DNA of 64,000 nt from Roseofilum reptotaenium CS-1145 (GTDB taxonomy: Bacteria > Cyanobacteriota > Cyanobacteriia > Cyanobacteriales > Desertifilaceae): positions 124,001-188,000 of the forward strand of contig NZ_JAQMUE010000079.1 in assembly GCF_028330985.1 (NCBI RefSeq). The letters run 5' to 3'. Shown here piece by piece: positions 45,278-54,896 of this stretch. The notes under the pieces are model-generated. The model searched no databases. It had not been told where the DNA came from and saw only the letters and a program-made list of their open reading frames with translations. Position 1 is the stretch's first letter; each line of letters opens with the position of its first letter. The translations under genes were made by a program, and so were the position numbers.

Positions 45278-46174
45278 ATGTTGTCTGAGGCTTGTGTTGT
45301 GCCAAAACCGATTTATTATGCTTTGTTGGTGTGCTTGTGGAGTGGGTGGGGTAGTCTGCAACCAGCCTGGGGTCAGGCGATCGTTCCCCATACTTTACAG
45401 TTAGAGCGGGAAGAGTTGGAGGAAGAGGGAATTAAGTTAGCTCGACAAGCGGAACAACTGGCCCAGTTCCAACAATATGAACCTGCTCTTCCTCGCGCTC
45501 AGTTGGCAGTTCAGCTTTTACCGGATGATATCCGGGCTTGGTTTTTGCTCGGTCGTTTGTATTTGCAAACGGATGATGTAGGGCGGGGAATTGAGACGTT
45601 AGAGAAGGCCCGATCGCTCGAACCGAAGAATGAGTTAGTTTTGTTTACGTTAGGTTCGGCCCATTTCCAAAATGAGGACTACCAAAGGGCGGCTGATTAT
45701 CTAAAAGAAGGATTGAGGATTAAACCCGATCAACTGGCGGCCCTGTTTGATTTGGGGAATGCTTACTATAAGCTCAATCGCTGGAGTGATGCGATCGCCG
45801 AATATGAAAAGGCAATTCGCCAAGATGAGGAGTTTTGGCCAGGGATTAACAATATTGGCTTGATTGAGTATGAACAGGGTCAGGTCGATCGGGCGATCGC
45901 CTCTTGGCGTAAAGCGGTGAGCATTGAACCCGATGCGGCTGAACCCCAGTTGGCTTTGGCCGTTGCTTTGTATATAAACGGCGATCGCGAACAAGGCCTG
46001 AGAATGGGAGCCGCCGCTCTCGAACTTGACCCAGCTTATGCGGATCTGGAGTTTCTGAAAGCTAATCTTTGGGGCGATCGTCTCTTAGCCGATACGAAAA
46101 CCTTTTTGGAAACTCCGAGAATACAGGAAACTCTTGCACAACTCTCTGAGGCAGAATTTCACCAGCAACGTTGA
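45278..46174 (+). CDS. TPR repeat protein, probably exported
   Basis: A 298-residue protein with a signal-like N-terminus (YYALLVCLWSGWGSLQPAWG) ending near residue 33. A helical segment rich in Glu/Gln follows, then at least four tetratricopeptide repeats between about residues 75 and 265 (DIRAWFLLGRLYLQTDD, NELVLFTLGSAHFQNED, LAALFDLGNAYYKLNRW, GINNIGLIEYEQGQ). TPRs bind partner proteins; no partner is evident. It is divergent from the PatA-type gene and convergent with the next. Confidence 0.85.
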   Translation: MLSEACVVPKPIYYALLVCLWSGWGSLQPAWGQAIVPHTLQLEREELEEEGIKLARQAEQLAQFQQYEPALPRAQLAVQLLPDDIRAWFLLGRLYLQTDDVGRGIETLEKARSLEPKNELVLFTLGSAHFQNEDYQRAADYLKEGLRIKPDQLAALFDLGNAYYKLNRWSDAIAEYEKAIRQDEEFWPGINNIGLIEYEQGQVDRAIASWRKAVSIEPDAAEPQLALAVALYINGDREQGLRMGAAALELDPAYADLEFLKANLWGDRLLADTKTFLETPRIQETLAQLSEAEFHQQR

Positions 46175-46194
46175 TAACAATTATTAATTGTTAA

Positions 46195-47400
46195 TTATCG
46201 CCAGCAGTGCAAAATGCTGGGACGCGCAGCCGACTGGGGAAAGATGCTTTTCCAGTCGGCTTGTCGATTTTGGGGAGACTCCTGACTCAAATTCCAGAGC
46301 GTTTCATAGAAAAAGAAAGAGACCCCAGCAAATTTTCCGTTTCTGACTTCAGCCACCTGTTCTTGAACTTGGCTCATGGGAACTGAGCGATTTTTCAGCC
46401 CCGTTAGCACCCCAATTCCTACGGGAATATGATCTAAGGCAACTTGTACTTCTGGTCGCTTCAGCTCGGCTTGAAACCGCTCTAGGTCATCTCGATAGAT
46501 TTGAATCAACAATTCTTCGACAAACCCTTGTCGCTCCCAGCTAAACCAATCTTGAAGATAGCGACTATAGGCAAAATGCTGGGGATTGGGAGAGAGGGAA
46601 ACAATGGCATCGGGGCGTTTACTTTTAACAGCCGCAAAAATCCGCGCCATTACTGTGGTGATGCGATCGGCTCTCCAGCGTATCCAGGCTTCATCTTCTG
46701 GATTCTCTGGTGGCAGTTGGCCGTTATGTTCTGATTGATAAACTTGCCGAGTATAGGCATCATAGCCCAACTCTACGGGCAAACCAAAATGATCGTCTAA
46801 CTGAATGCCATCAATATCGTAGTGTGTCACCAATTCAGTCACTAAATCGACTATCAATTGCTGGACTTGGGGATGAACGGGATTTAACCATACCCGTGGA
46901 TGAATTCCTTGCATCACGACTTGGGAACCATCTGCACGGTTGGTAATCCAATCGGGGTGACGCTTGACTAACTCAGATTCGGCTGGAGCCATAAAGCCGA
47001 ATTCCAACCACGGTAGTACACTCATGCCCCGTTGATGGCTCTGCTCGATGACTTCGGCGAGCATATCCCTCTTCTGTAAACCGGGGATTTTGAGTACTGA
47101 ACGGCCGGTTACCTCCTTTCCGACTGCACTGGGATAGAGGGTATACCCATCATTCCAAACTGTCGGATAAACCGTATTAAAATGGAGCCGATCGAGTTTT
47201 TCTAGAGCATCCGTGAGGCGATCGCTCGAAAACAGGACATCACTATCGACATTGGTTAACCATACCCCACGCAATTCTGTTGCAGGTATAGGGGGAGTCT
47301 GCCCAGTCACTGGAAACACGCCCCAAAAGCAGACTAAAGTCCAACCAATTAGCCAACTCAGGATGATTTTAGTCTTTCTTTGATTGAGCCAAGAGAACAC
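46195..47400 (-). CDS. Glycoside hydrolase-like protein (GHL10/DUF187)
   Basis: A 401-residue secreted or anchored protein starting at GTG 47398-47400. Signal-like segment KIILSWLIGWTLVCFWGVF near residue 10, then the GHL10-type TIM barrel: ELRGVWLTNVDSDVLF near residue 42, FNTVYPTVWNDGYTLYPS, VLPWLEFGFM near 125, and YDIDGIQLDDHFGLP near 195 with candidate acidic residues. The family is thought to act on cell-wall or extracellular polysaccharides; substrate unknown. It converges on the TPR gene, 20 bases apart. Confidence 0.82.
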   Translation of the reverse strand: MFSWLNQRKTKIILSWLIGWTLVCFWGVFPVTGQTPPIPATELRGVWLTNVDSDVLFSSDRLTDALEKLDRLHFNTVYPTVWNDGYTLYPSAVGKEVTGRSVLKIPGLQKRDMLAEVIEQSHQRGMSVLPWLEFGFMAPAESELVKRHPDWITNRADGSQVVMQGIHPRVWLNPVHPQVQQLIVDLVTELVTHYDIDGIQLDDHFGLPVELGYDAYTRQVYQSEHNGQLPPENPEDEAWIRWRADRITTVMARIFAAVKSKRPDAIVSLSPNPQHFAYSRYLQDWFSWERQGFVEELLIQIYRDDLERFQAELKRPEVQVALDHIPVGIGVLTGLKNRSVPMSQVQEQVAEVRNGKFAGVSFFFYETLWNLSQESPQNRQADWKSIFPQSAARPSILHCWR

Positions 47401-47435
47401 TCAAACTTCCTCCCAAAGCCATGAATACCAGGGTC

Positions 47436-47834
47436 TCAATCCTCGGGTAGTAAGGATTTAATTTTATCGACAAACTCCTGATGATCGATCACAGGTTTGG
47501 AGATATAGGCATCTGCTCCACTTTGCTGGAGGAAGTTCTCGCGATCGCCCTGCATCGCATGGGCCGTAACGAGGATAATCGGAATTGCTGATGTATTCGT
47601 GTCTGCTTTAATCATTTGGGTAATCTTAATGCCATCCACTGATTTACCCTGATACACGCTATTGGATAAGGACACATCCATCAGAATAATATCTGCTGCT
47701 TTTTGGCTGACAATCTCCATCACCTCATCGACATTTTCGGTATGCTTAACATTTAGTCCACCACGTTTGGTGAGGATTTTAGAGAAAACCCGTGCATTAA
47801 TGGGATCATCTTCTACGATTAGAACAGTTTTCAT
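47436..47834 (-). CDS. Single-domain CheY-like response regulator
   Basis: A 132-residue receiver alone. Acidic pocket VLIVEDDPINARVF at residues 4-17, phospho-Asp in DIILMDVSL near residue 52, Thr in ILVTAHA near 89 and Lys in YISKPV near 111 are all present. It resembles DivK/Rcp-type carriers that pass phosphate from a hybrid kinase to a later partner; the hybrid kinase at 17717-20098 is one possible but untested partner. No kinase gene is next to it. Confidence 0.9.
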   Translation of the reverse strand: MKTVLIVEDDPINARVFSKILTKRGGLNVKHTENVDEVMEIVSQKAADIILMDVSLSNSVYQGKSVDGIKITQMIKADTNTSAIPIILVTAHAMQGDRENFLQQSGADAYISKPVIDHQEFVDKIKSLLPED

Positions 47835-48268
47835 AATAGGTTCTCTTAGTTTTCAACTCCAGGATAGATAAAGGCTCAGATTCCCAGTTGCCATATGCTT
47901 GGCTAGATACTACTGTCTAGATACACCTGTATGAGTGTATGAGACAAGCCCTACTCTTGCATAGATAGAGAGGAATGAGGAATAGATTGAGCTACCCATC
48001 TCCCCCTAATTGCTGTGTTCTACTTTTACCGAGCTGATGCCAATGATGCTCACCTGCACTATCTCATCTAGATTCATTCTGCCTCACATCCGTTACTTTT
48101 GGTATTTAGGTTTTCTCTCTTATTTTACAAGAGAAAGACGACAAACCTGAATTGATGGGGCGATCGCTTGCCATTTTTTGCCCATCTATCCTCCGTCAGG
48201 TGTACCCTAGAAACCTACAGTTATAGAGCATTCTTACCCCTGAGTTAACCCTTACCTTCATTCAACCC
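47835..48268. other. Gene-free region
   Basis: About 430 bases upstream of the topoisomerase gene and upstream of the divergent regulator. A 16-base near-repeat of TCTAGATAC/CTAGATACAC type lies at 47902-47928. One HIP1 site. No coding frame or RNA gene recognised. Confidence 0.45.
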
Positions 48269-50860
48269 ATGGCTAAACAACTGCGACTTTTCCAGAGCGA
48301 ACAAATTATTCCGACTGCCTTACATACCGAGATGGAGAGGTCTTATCTTGAATATGCCATGAGTGTCATTGTTGGCCGTGCCCTCCCAGATGTCCGAGAT
48401 GGCTTAAAACCAGTTCATCGGCGTATTTTATACGCTATGCATGAATTGGGATTAACCCCGGATCGCCCCTATCGTAAATGCGCGCGGGTGGTGGGAGATG
48501 TATTGGGTAAATATCATCCCCATGGAGATCAGGCGGTCTATGATGCTCTGGTGCGGATGGTACAAGATTTTTCCTGTCGCTATCCGTTATTGGCAGGTCA
48601 TGGGAATTTTGGCTCGGTGGATAACGATCCGCCCGCAGCTATGCGCTATACGGAAACGCGCCTCTCTGCGATTAGTCATGAAAGTCTATTAGCAGAAATT
48701 AGTGAGTCTACGGTGGATTTTATTCCTAATTTCGATAACTCTCAAGCAGAACCGGTCGTGCTACCGGCGCAATTGCCGATTTTACTGCTCAATGGCTGTT
48801 CGGGTATTGCGGTAGGGATGGCGACAAATATTCCTCCCCATAATTTGGGCGAAATAGTCGATGGGTTGATTGCTTTAATTGATCATCCAGAACTGTCGGA
48901 TGAGAAGTTAATGCAGAAGATTCCTGCACCTGATTTTCCTACGGGTGGGGTAATTGTGGATCGAGAGGGAATTGAGAGTGCTTATCGGATGGGAAAAGGT
49001 AGTATTCCCATGCGCGGGGTGGCAACGATTGAGAAAATTCAACCCGGGAAACGTAAGCGTATCCGCGATTGCATTATCGTGACGGAGTTACCTTATCAGG
49101 TGAATAAGGCGGGATGGATTGAGAAAGTGGCCGATCTGGTCAATCATGGGAAGTTAGAGGGCATTTCGGATATTCGAGATGAGAGCGATCGCACCGGAAT
49201 GCGGGTAGTATTGGAGTTGAAAACGGATGCCCAACCCAGTAAAGTCTTAGCTCATCTCTATCATCAAACCCCTTTACAAACTAATTTTGGGGCTATTTTC
49301 TTGGCTCTGGTGGATGGGACTCCCCAGCAGTTGAGTTTGCGTGAAGTGCTGCAAGAATTCCTGAGTTTTCGGGAACAAACTTTAACTCGGCAATATACCC
49401 ATGAGTTGGAACAAACGCGCAAACGCTGCCATATTCTGGAAGGATTGTTATTAGCTTTAGCGAATTTAGATCGGGCGATCTCTATTCTCAGAAATGCCGC
49501 CGATGGTACAACAGCTAAAGCCCAACTTCAAGAACAGTTAGACCTACAACCCACCCAAGCGGATGCTCTGTTAGCGATGCCGATGCGTCGGTTGACGGGG
49601 TTAGAGCAGCAAAACTTACAAACTGAGTTCGACCAACTGACTCAACGAATTCAAGAATTGGAGCAGTTGCTCAATCAGCGATCGGAATTGCTGAAGTCGT
49701 TGAAAAAAGAACTGCGGAGCCTCAAACGTCGCTATGATAATCCCCGACGTACGCGCATTCAAATCGCCAATGAGACTGCCTCTGAACCTAAGCAGCGTGG
49801 GAGTTCGAGAAGTCAGTCTGGGGAATCTGGAGGATCGTCGAGGCGTTCAAAAAGTGCCCAGAAGGCTAAATCTTCTGTTATCGAGCAACAGGCGATCGAG
49901 GAATTATCGTTATCTCTGGAAACCAGTTATCTAGAGATTAGCTATGGGGGATATATTCGCCGAGTCCCTGAGCTCAGTCCAGATGGGGGTGAGGGGATGA
50001 GTTCAACCTTAAGTTCCTATCAAGCAAGAGCGGATGCCGATTTATTACTGTTAACGGTTGACGGCAAAGGCTATGGGGTGAAGGTGGGTCAGGTTCCGAC
50101 CAGTAGTAAGTCCCAAGGTATTCCCCTCAATAGTTTAGTGCCCCATAGTGGCACGGGACAACCACCGGATGTGGTGGCTCAGTTTGTGTTAACGGAGTAT
50201 GGGGACAATCTCGATTTAGTATTAGTAACTGAGGAAGGACGGATTAAACGTTTGCCTTTGGCGGAATTTGCCAATCTGCGAGCCAGTGGGTTAACGGCGC
50301 TGAAGTTGAAGGAGGGCGATCGCCTAAACTATGTATATTTATCGCAGCCGGGGTCACAATTATTGTTGGGAACATCGGGAGGACGGATCTTACGCCTGGA
50401 TATGAATTCGGAACAAGTACCCGTTTTAGGACGCACTGCTCAAGGATATCAAGCTTTGAGATTACGAAAACAGGAGCAGTTAGTCGGTTGTGTGGTAGCG
50501 CGTCCCCAGGATCGGGTGCTGTTGATGTCCGAGATGGGATTTGGAAAACGGGTTCCGGTGGAGGTCATTCGCCAAGGAAATCGCGGGGATATTGGCACTC
50601 AGGCTCTACAATTTACCCAGCATAGCGATAATGCTATGGATCGCTCGCGCGATCGCATGGTAGGCATGGTGTTAGCGCCTGCGGGTGGAAAAGTACAAGT
50701 CGTCAGTAGCAGTCAACGGTTTTGGCGGTTAGAGGTGGATAAGGTGCAAGAGATGGGTAAGGATGGAACTGGCGATCGGTTGTTGAAGCTTCAGTCCCAG
50801 GAAAGGCTCAAGACTGTTCACCTCTTGCAACGTTTTTTACCAGATGATAAAAGTCAATAA
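48269..50860 (+). CDS. Type IIA topoisomerase subunit A (ParC/GyrA-like)
   Basis: An 863-residue DNA-cutting subunit. Catalytic Tyr127 is in [11 protein letters not shown], and the winged-helix start [19 protein letters not shown] is at residues 36-54. A long coiled coil spans about 430-500. A low-complexity Ser/Arg/Lys linker ([15 protein letters not shown]) near 505-540 leads to a six-bladed C-terminal domain. The GyrA box QRRGGxG is not seen; the nearest stretches are FANLRASG and VIRQGNRGD. This favours a decatenating ParC-type enzyme over a supercoiling gyrase. No parE/gyrB neighbour. Start ATG 48269. Confidence 0.85.
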   Translation: MAKQLRLFQSEQIIPTALHTEMERSYLEYAMSVIVGRALPDVRDGLKPVHRRILYAMHELGLTPDRPYRKCARVVGDVLGKYHPHGDQAVYDALVRMVQDFSCRYPLLAGHGNFGSVDNDPPAAMRYTETRLSAISHESLLAEISESTVDFIPNFDNSQAEPVVLPAQLPILLLNGCSGIAVGMATNIPPHNLGEIVDGLIALIDHPELSDEKLMQKIPAPDFPTGGVIVDREGIESAYRMGKGSIPMRGVATIEKIQPGKRKRIRDCIIVTELPYQVNKAGWIEKVADLVNHGKLEGISDIRDESDRTGMRVVLELKTDAQPSKVLAHLYHQTPLQTNFGAIFLALVDGTPQQLSLREVLQEFLSFREQTLTRQYTHELEQTRKRCHILEGLLLALANLDRAISILRNAADGTTAKAQLQEQLDLQPTQADALLAMPMRRLTGLEQQNLQTEFDQLTQRIQELEQLLNQRSELLKSLKKELRSLKRRYDNPRRTRIQIANETASEPKQRGSSRSQSGESGGSSRRSKSAQKAKSSVIEQQAIEELSLSLETSYLEISYGGYIRRVPELSPDGGEGMSSTLSSYQARADADLLLLTVDGKGYGVKVGQVPTSSKSQGIPLNSLVPHSGTGQPPDVVAQFVLTEYGDNLDLVLVTEEGRIKRLPLAEFANLRASGLTALKLKEGDRLNYVYLSQPGSQLLLGTSGGRILRLDMNSEQVPVLGRTAQGYQALRLRKQEQLVGCVVARPQDRVLLMSEMGFGKRVPVEVIRQGNRGDIGTQALQFTQHSDNAMDRSRDRMVGMVLAPAGGKVQVVSSSQRFWRLEVDKVQEMGKDGTGDRLLKLQSQERLKTVHLLQRFLPDDKSQ

Positions 50861-51654
50861 GTGGGAGGGAAGATAGACGCGATAATAGTGGCTAATCTCT
50901 GAGGTGTCCATCCGACGAGATCTGAGACTTGTCCATCACCTAGTTCTACCACGCGATCGCGTCCATCTCTGTGTTGAACGACATCAATAGTGAAGAAGGG
51001 GCTATTAATGCGATCGGCAACTTGGTTAACTATCTTGGGGATAGGATGTTCAGGTTCATGAGCATAAGGTCTGCCTTGAACCACAAAATATCGGGTTTCT
51101 GAATGAGGGACAAAGTCTTCGACTTCTCGTACACAGAAACCGCCTTCGATACCTTGTCTAAACTTAATCATATCCGCAACAAGCTGCGGGAGATCATCGG
51201 TAGACTGGAGTAAAGACCCTGATGCTGTTTTGAGCGACTTCACATAATCTTTAATAAAGTAAGACGGCCAATTTAAGGCATCGAGTTCAGTTTTCAAATC
51301 AACATCAGGAGGAAAAAAGACAGTTTTTGGGGTAAATTCTGAAATCAGAGGATACCAATTGGGCAAATGGTGACACCGAAGATAGGTTTCAGGATTAGTC
51401 AACAGTGTTGCCCCATGAAAAGAGATCCCATTATACAGAGTCGTATACTCATCATGGGTCATCATCCACCCCCGATAAAGAATAATTTCGTTTTCAGAGA
51501 TGGCAGGAAAGACCTGATACTTTTCTTGATGAAGGGATTCTAAAGAAACAAAGGAAATTTGGTATTCCATCTCTTGAAATATTGCTATGCTATCGATAAA
51601 AGCACTATCAGGTTTCTTGGATTTGATCGCATCACTAGGAAATAGAAATCGCAT
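50854..51654 (-). CDS. ATP-grasp domain protein (DUF4343-like)
   Basis: A 266-residue protein of ATP-grasp type. Segments fitting the fold are [19 protein letters not shown] (ATP-binding Lys residues near 135), [12 protein letters not shown] near 170, [15 protein letters not shown] near 185-199 and [20 protein letters not shown] near 222-241 (metal-binding Asp/Glu). Such enzymes make peptide-like or amide bonds using ATP; substrate unknown. Its end overlaps the topoisomerase gene by 7 bases. It is followed on the same strand's upstream side by the ankyrin gene, 24 bases away, so the two are one unit. Confidence 0.72.
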   Translation of the reverse strand: MRFLFPSDAIKSKKPDSAFIDSIAIFQEMEYQISFVSLESLHQEKYQVFPAISENEIILYRGWMMTHDEYTTLYNGISFHGATLLTNPETYLRCHHLPNWYPLISEFTPKTVFFPPDVDLKTELDALNWPSYFIKDYVKSLKTASGSLLQSTDDLPQLVADMIKFRQGIEGGFCVREVEDFVPHSETRYFVVQGRPYAHEPEHPIPKIVNQVADRINSPFFTIDVVQHRDGRDRVVELGDGQVSDLVGWTPQRLATIIASIFPPTY

Positions 51655-51678
51655 GATATAAGGATTCGTTAGTCGCCG

Positions 51679-52248
51679 TCAAAAGTTTGCAATTATGTTA
51701 TATAAAGTCCGCCAAATTTTTATATTATTAATTTTTTCGGCTTTCATTAGGACAGTTTCATTATAATAATCTCTAATAGTTGGATCTGAACCAGCGTCTA
51801 ACAATAGATTAAGGATTTCTAAGTACCCATGTTTTGCTGCATACATTAAAGGAGTTCCACCTGTATCTTCTTCAGCTAAATTAGGATTTGCACCGGCCTT
51901 TAGTAGAATTTCTACTATATCAACACGACCTTCTTGAACTGTTGAGATCAAAGCGGTACAACCATTATTACTCCATACCCCCTTCTGCCGACATGCATCT
52001 ACACTAACTTTTTGATCTATCAGGGCTTGAAGAACTTTTAATTCTCCATCTACTGTAGACATAAATAAAGATACCTCTTTTAAGTCTTGATTGGTCAAGT
52101 CGAATAAATATTCAAAAATATCCCAATATTCTTCTTGTGCTGCATAAAGTAATGCACAAAATCCCATTATATCAATTTGATTAGGATCGGCTCCTGAATT
52201 GACTAAAAAATTAACTAGATCAAAATTTCCATGGCTTGATACTTCCAT
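51679..52248 (-). CDS. Ankyrin-repeat protein
   Basis: A 189-residue protein made of about five ankyrin repeats: GNFDLVNFLVNSGADPNQID, GFCALLYAAQEEYWDIFEYL, CTALISTVQEGRVDIVEILL with KAGANPNLAEED, and TPLMYAAKHGYLEILNLLL with DAGSDPTIRDY. It starts mid-repeat (MEVSSHGNFD), so an N-terminal capping repeat may have been lost or the gene is a shortened form. It is A+T-rich and lies upstream of, and probably co-transcribed with, the ATP-grasp gene. Binding partner unknown. Confidence 0.75.
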   Translation of the reverse strand: MEVSSHGNFDLVNFLVNSGADPNQIDIMGFCALLYAAQEEYWDIFEYLFDLTNQDLKEVSLFMSTVDGELKVLQALIDQKVSVDACRQKGVWSNNGCTALISTVQEGRVDIVEILLKAGANPNLAEEDTGGTPLMYAAKHGYLEILNLLLDAGSDPTIRDYYNETVLMKAEKINNIKIWRTLYNIIANF

Positions 52249-52626
52249 TGAAGTGGGGTGTCTAAATATAATTGACCGGGTTGATCAATTTTTTCCGGGG
52301 TTTTAATGGCTTTTGTTTTAAACTTTTAAACGCTTCAGGGATATTTATTTATTATTCCTTATTTTATCATCATCTATGTAAAGGGTTAATCAAATGTCAC
52401 GTAAATGCCTTGACATGTAAATGCCTTGACATAGGGGGTGACAACAGGCTTGAATCTAAAGTTAGGTTTGGCTTTGAGCGGTCTTGGGGATCTAAGCTGG
52501 AATGCTCTCTCCCTATAAGGTGTTGAGTGATCGCTCACATTATCGCAAAAAATAATGCAGAATGACTAAGTTTTCAAACATATGGGTGATGTCTAAAATT
52601 GGGTATATGTCTTTGTGGTTTTATTT
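52249..52626. other. Gene-free region with a 16-base tandem duplication
   Basis: A+T-rich spacer between divergent ankyrin and toxin-antitoxin genes. GTAAATGCCTTGACAT occurs twice in direct tandem (52401-52416 and 52417-52432), and GAGTGATCGCTCAC at 52525-52538 is near-palindromic and may be an operator for the antitoxin. No coding frame is supported. Confidence 0.5.
52401..52432 (+). repeat. Perfect 16-base tandem repeat
   Basis: Two adjacent copies of GTAAATGCCTTGACAT without mismatch. TTGACA within each copy resembles a -35 box, so duplication may have doubled a promoter element. Confidence 0.8.
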
Positions 52627-52857
52627 ATGAAAATAATCAGTAAAAGTCAATTAATGGGTGATTTGTCCAACTTATTGCAACTTATTGAGTTGGAAGGTGA
52701 AGAAGTTTTGGTCACAGATGGGAATCGGCCGATTATTACAATGTCCCCCTATCAAAAATTGATCCCGACTTCAGATCTATTTAAAGATATGCGAGGAAAA
52801 GTTAAATATTTGGAAGACTTGACCAACCCAACAACTGAAGAATGGCAGGAAATATAA
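52627..52857 (+). CDS. Phd/YefM-type antitoxin
   Basis: A 76-residue antitoxin starting at ATG 52627 (MKIISKSQLMGDLSNLL). The N-terminal part with ELEGEEVLVTDGNRPIITMSP is the Phd/YefM dimer and DNA-binding fold; the polar C-terminus (MRGKVKYLEDLTNPTTEEW) should wrap the toxin. Its last 16 bases overlap the start of the PIN toxin frame, the usual coupled arrangement. Such antitoxins repress their own promoter. With the toxin broken, the gene may now be an orphan antitoxin. Confidence 0.8.
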   Translation: MKIISKSQLMGDLSNLLQLIELEGEEVLVTDGNRPIITMSPYQKLIPTSDLFKDMRGKVKYLEDLTNPTTEEWQEI

Positions 52858-53246
52858 AAATTGTTCTGGATACTTGTGCTTTGATTGGGTGCAGTTTAGA
52901 TCCTGCTCGCCTTTCTCTCAAAGCTAAAGAAGCCAGTGATCGTATGGAACAAGAGGAAAATGGTCTTGTTGCCTCAATATCGATTTGGGAAATCGCGATT
53001 AAAGTTAAAAATAATAAATTAGATTTGGGTGTGGATATTGATGAGTATCTTTCGGTGTTGAAAAAGTCCGATGTTATTCGTATTGTCCCAATAGATGAAG
53101 AAATTTGGCTAGAAAGTGTTTGATTATCATGGGAGTATCGAGATCCGGCAGATCGGGTCATTGTTGCAGTTGCTCAAAAAAATAATGCTGCTATTATTAC
53201 CGCAGGTCGAAAAATAGCTGGTTTCTATTCGCCACTCATTTGGTAA
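52842..53246 (+). pseudogene. PIN-domain (VapC-like) toxin with one in-frame TGA
   Basis: VapC-like ribonuclease toxin. The first acidic residue is in IVLDTCALIG near residue 9 and the second in SISIWEIAIK near residue 49. The frame stops at TGA 53121-53123 (codon 94) and then continues uninterrupted to TAA 53244-53246 with LSWEYRDPADRVIVAVAQ and IITAGRKI, the conserved remainder that holds the third and fourth acidic positions. A full product would have 134 codons, normal for the family; the truncated one would lack catalytic Asp residues. A nonsense mutation is simplest, possibly relieving toxicity. It overlaps its antitoxin by 16 bases. Confidence 0.85.
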
Positions 53247-53380
53247 GACGATCAAACTCTTTTCTCAAGTGCGATCGCGCCCCGATTTTGTCTATGAGTA
53301 AAACCCAGTTACTTGAATGGAAAGCCAATCCAGAACTAAAATGGTTCTATATCAAGGGAATTATCAAAGTTTGAAGTTCT

Positions 53381-54646
53381 GTGACCAAGGTAGTCTTAGA
53401 GAATCTTTATAAGAGTTTTGTCGCTTCTGCTGGCCAAGTTCAGCAGCAGTCGGTGGCAGGAAATGGCGAGGGTGAAAGCACTCGTAAACCCAAGTCTCCG
53501 GTTTTGCGGAATATTAATTTGACGGTGGAGGATGGGGAGTTTTTGGTGCTGGTAGGGCCATCTGGATGTGGTAAGAGTACCCTGTTGCGGATTATTTCGG
53601 GCTTGGAGAGTTTGACAGGGGGACAAGTTTGGATTGGCGATCGCCAAGTCAATACCTTACCCCCGAAAGCTCGTAATACCGCCATGGTGTTTCAAAATTA
53701 TGCCCTTTATCCCCACATGAGTGTTTATGAGAACATCGCCTTTGGTTTGAGGCGGGGGAATTCGGGACAATCGATAGAACAATGGATGAAACGAGGGGGA
53801 GTTGCCCTAACAAGATCGCTTCCTCCCGGTTTCCGCTATGTTTCCCTAGAAGAGCGTCAGATTAAAGCGCAGGTGCAACAAGTAGCGAGGTTATTGGAAA
53901 TTGAAACTCTACTGGAGCGCTTACCGAAGCAGTTATCTGGGGGACAGAAGCAACGGGTAGCTTTGGGACGGGCGATCGCCAGAAATCCCCATGTTTTCCT
54001 CATGGATGAACCCTTATCTAATTTAGATGCTCAGTTACGGACACAAACGCGATCGCAGATTGTGGAATTACAGCGACAGGTCGGAGTAACGACAATTTAT
54101 GTAACTCACGATCAAGTAGAAGCAATGACAATGGGCGATCGCATCGCAGTCATGAATCAAGGAGAACTGCAACAGGTGGCTCGACCCTTAGAACTTTATC
54201 ATCGTCCCGCCAATCAGTTTGTCGCCCAATTTATTGGTTCTCCATCCATGAATTTTATACCCGTCGAGTGGTCTGCCCCCCTTCTATTACGGCATCCCCA
54301 ATTTCGCTTGACCTTACCAGAAAGGTGGCAATACCCCTTACAGAAATTAGGGGAGTCTTCCCTAATTTTAGGCATTCGCCCAGAACACCTTCAGGAAAGC
54401 GCTCCCGCACCTAAAAATTTACCGATTCAGGTGAAAGCAGTCGAGGAACTTGGTCATGAAACCTTACTTTCGGGAAGTCTCCCAGAAGAAACTCAAATTC
54501 TTAATCTGAGATTGTCTCAACCGCGCTCCATCAAGATCGGGGAAACCCTCTGGTTTTCTATGATTCCTGAACAAATGCACCTATTTTCTGTCCAAACGGG
54601 ATTAGCAATTTTCCCCCTTGACGATCAAAACCATAAGAACTTCTGA
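53381..54646 (+). CDS. ABC transporter ATP-binding protein (MalK/UgpC type)
   Basis: A 421-residue ATPase with GTG start 53381 (MTKVVLENLYKSF). Walker A GPSGCGKSTLL near residue 58, Q-loop VFQNYALYPHMS, signature LSGGQKQRVALGRA near 185, Walker B VFLMDEPLSNLDAQ, His in YVTHDQVEAM, and a C-terminal TOBE regulatory domain (GIRPEHL). Two insertions distinguish it: about 20 residues before the first strand (VQQQSVAGNGEGES) and about 35 between Q-loop and signature (RRGNSGQSIEQWMKRGG and on). It serves sugar-type importers; no permease gene is adjacent. Confidence 0.9.
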   Translation: MTKVVLENLYKSFVASAGQVQQQSVAGNGEGESTRKPKSPVLRNINLTVEDGEFLVLVGPSGCGKSTLLRIISGLESLTGGQVWIGDRQVNTLPPKARNTAMVFQNYALYPHMSVYENIAFGLRRGNSGQSIEQWMKRGGVALTRSLPPGFRYVSLEERQIKAQVQQVARLLEIETLLERLPKQLSGGQKQRVALGRAIARNPHVFLMDEPLSNLDAQLRTQTRSQIVELQRQVGVTTIYVTHDQVEAMTMGDRIAVMNQGELQQVARPLELYHRPANQFVAQFIGSPSMNFIPVEWSAPLLLRHPQFRLTLPERWQYPLQKLGESSLILGIRPEHLQESAPAPKNLPIQVKAVEELGHETLLSGSLPEETQILNLRLSQPRSIKIGETLWFSMIPEQMHLFSVQTGLAIFPLDDQNHKNF

Positions 54647-54734
54647 ATCTAAATCAAAAGTACAGCCAACTCTTTCTCATTTTGTTAATATTTATTTACA
54701 CCAACAATTTGAGCGTCAATGAGGACTTTAATTT

Positions 54735-54896
54735 ATGGAAGATCGTGAAACTTTACCCAACCGTAACGCTTGGAAGGTCGGCTTCACCCCCCAAGCAGAA
54801 ATCTGGAATGGCCGTTTAGCCATGCTTGGCTTTGTGGTTGCTCTAGGAATTCAATTGGTTTCTAGTGATGGAGTTCTGGGGATTTTGGGGCTATAG
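54735..54896 (+). CDS. High-light-inducible protein (HLIP/Scp)
   Basis: A 53-residue single-helix member of the chlorophyll a/b-binding family. The diagnostic segment FTPQAEIWNGRLAMLGFVVA near residues 17-36 carries the chlorophyll-ligand Glu and Asn/Arg of ExxNGR. The N-terminus MEDRETLPNRNAWK is polar and cytosolic. HLIPs bind chlorophyll and carotenoid and protect photosystem assembly under light stress. Start ATG 54735 gives the standard length. It is 88 bases after the ABC ATPase. A CTACGCGCTAGGGAATAGGG dispersed element follows the stop. Confidence 0.92.
   Translation: MEDRETLPNRNAWKVGFTPQAEIWNGRLAMLGFVVALGIQLVSSDGVLGILGL

Noticed and set aside
52272-52526. 84-residue frame between ankyrin and antitoxin genes
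   Set aside because: Phe/Leu/Tyr-rich translation of A+T-rich spacer, includes the 16-base duplication, no start signal.
53294-53374. 26-codon frame starting MSKTQLLEWKANPEL before the ABC ATPase
   Set aside because: Plausible peptide composition but too short to support without comparison; it may be a fragment of an unknown gene.
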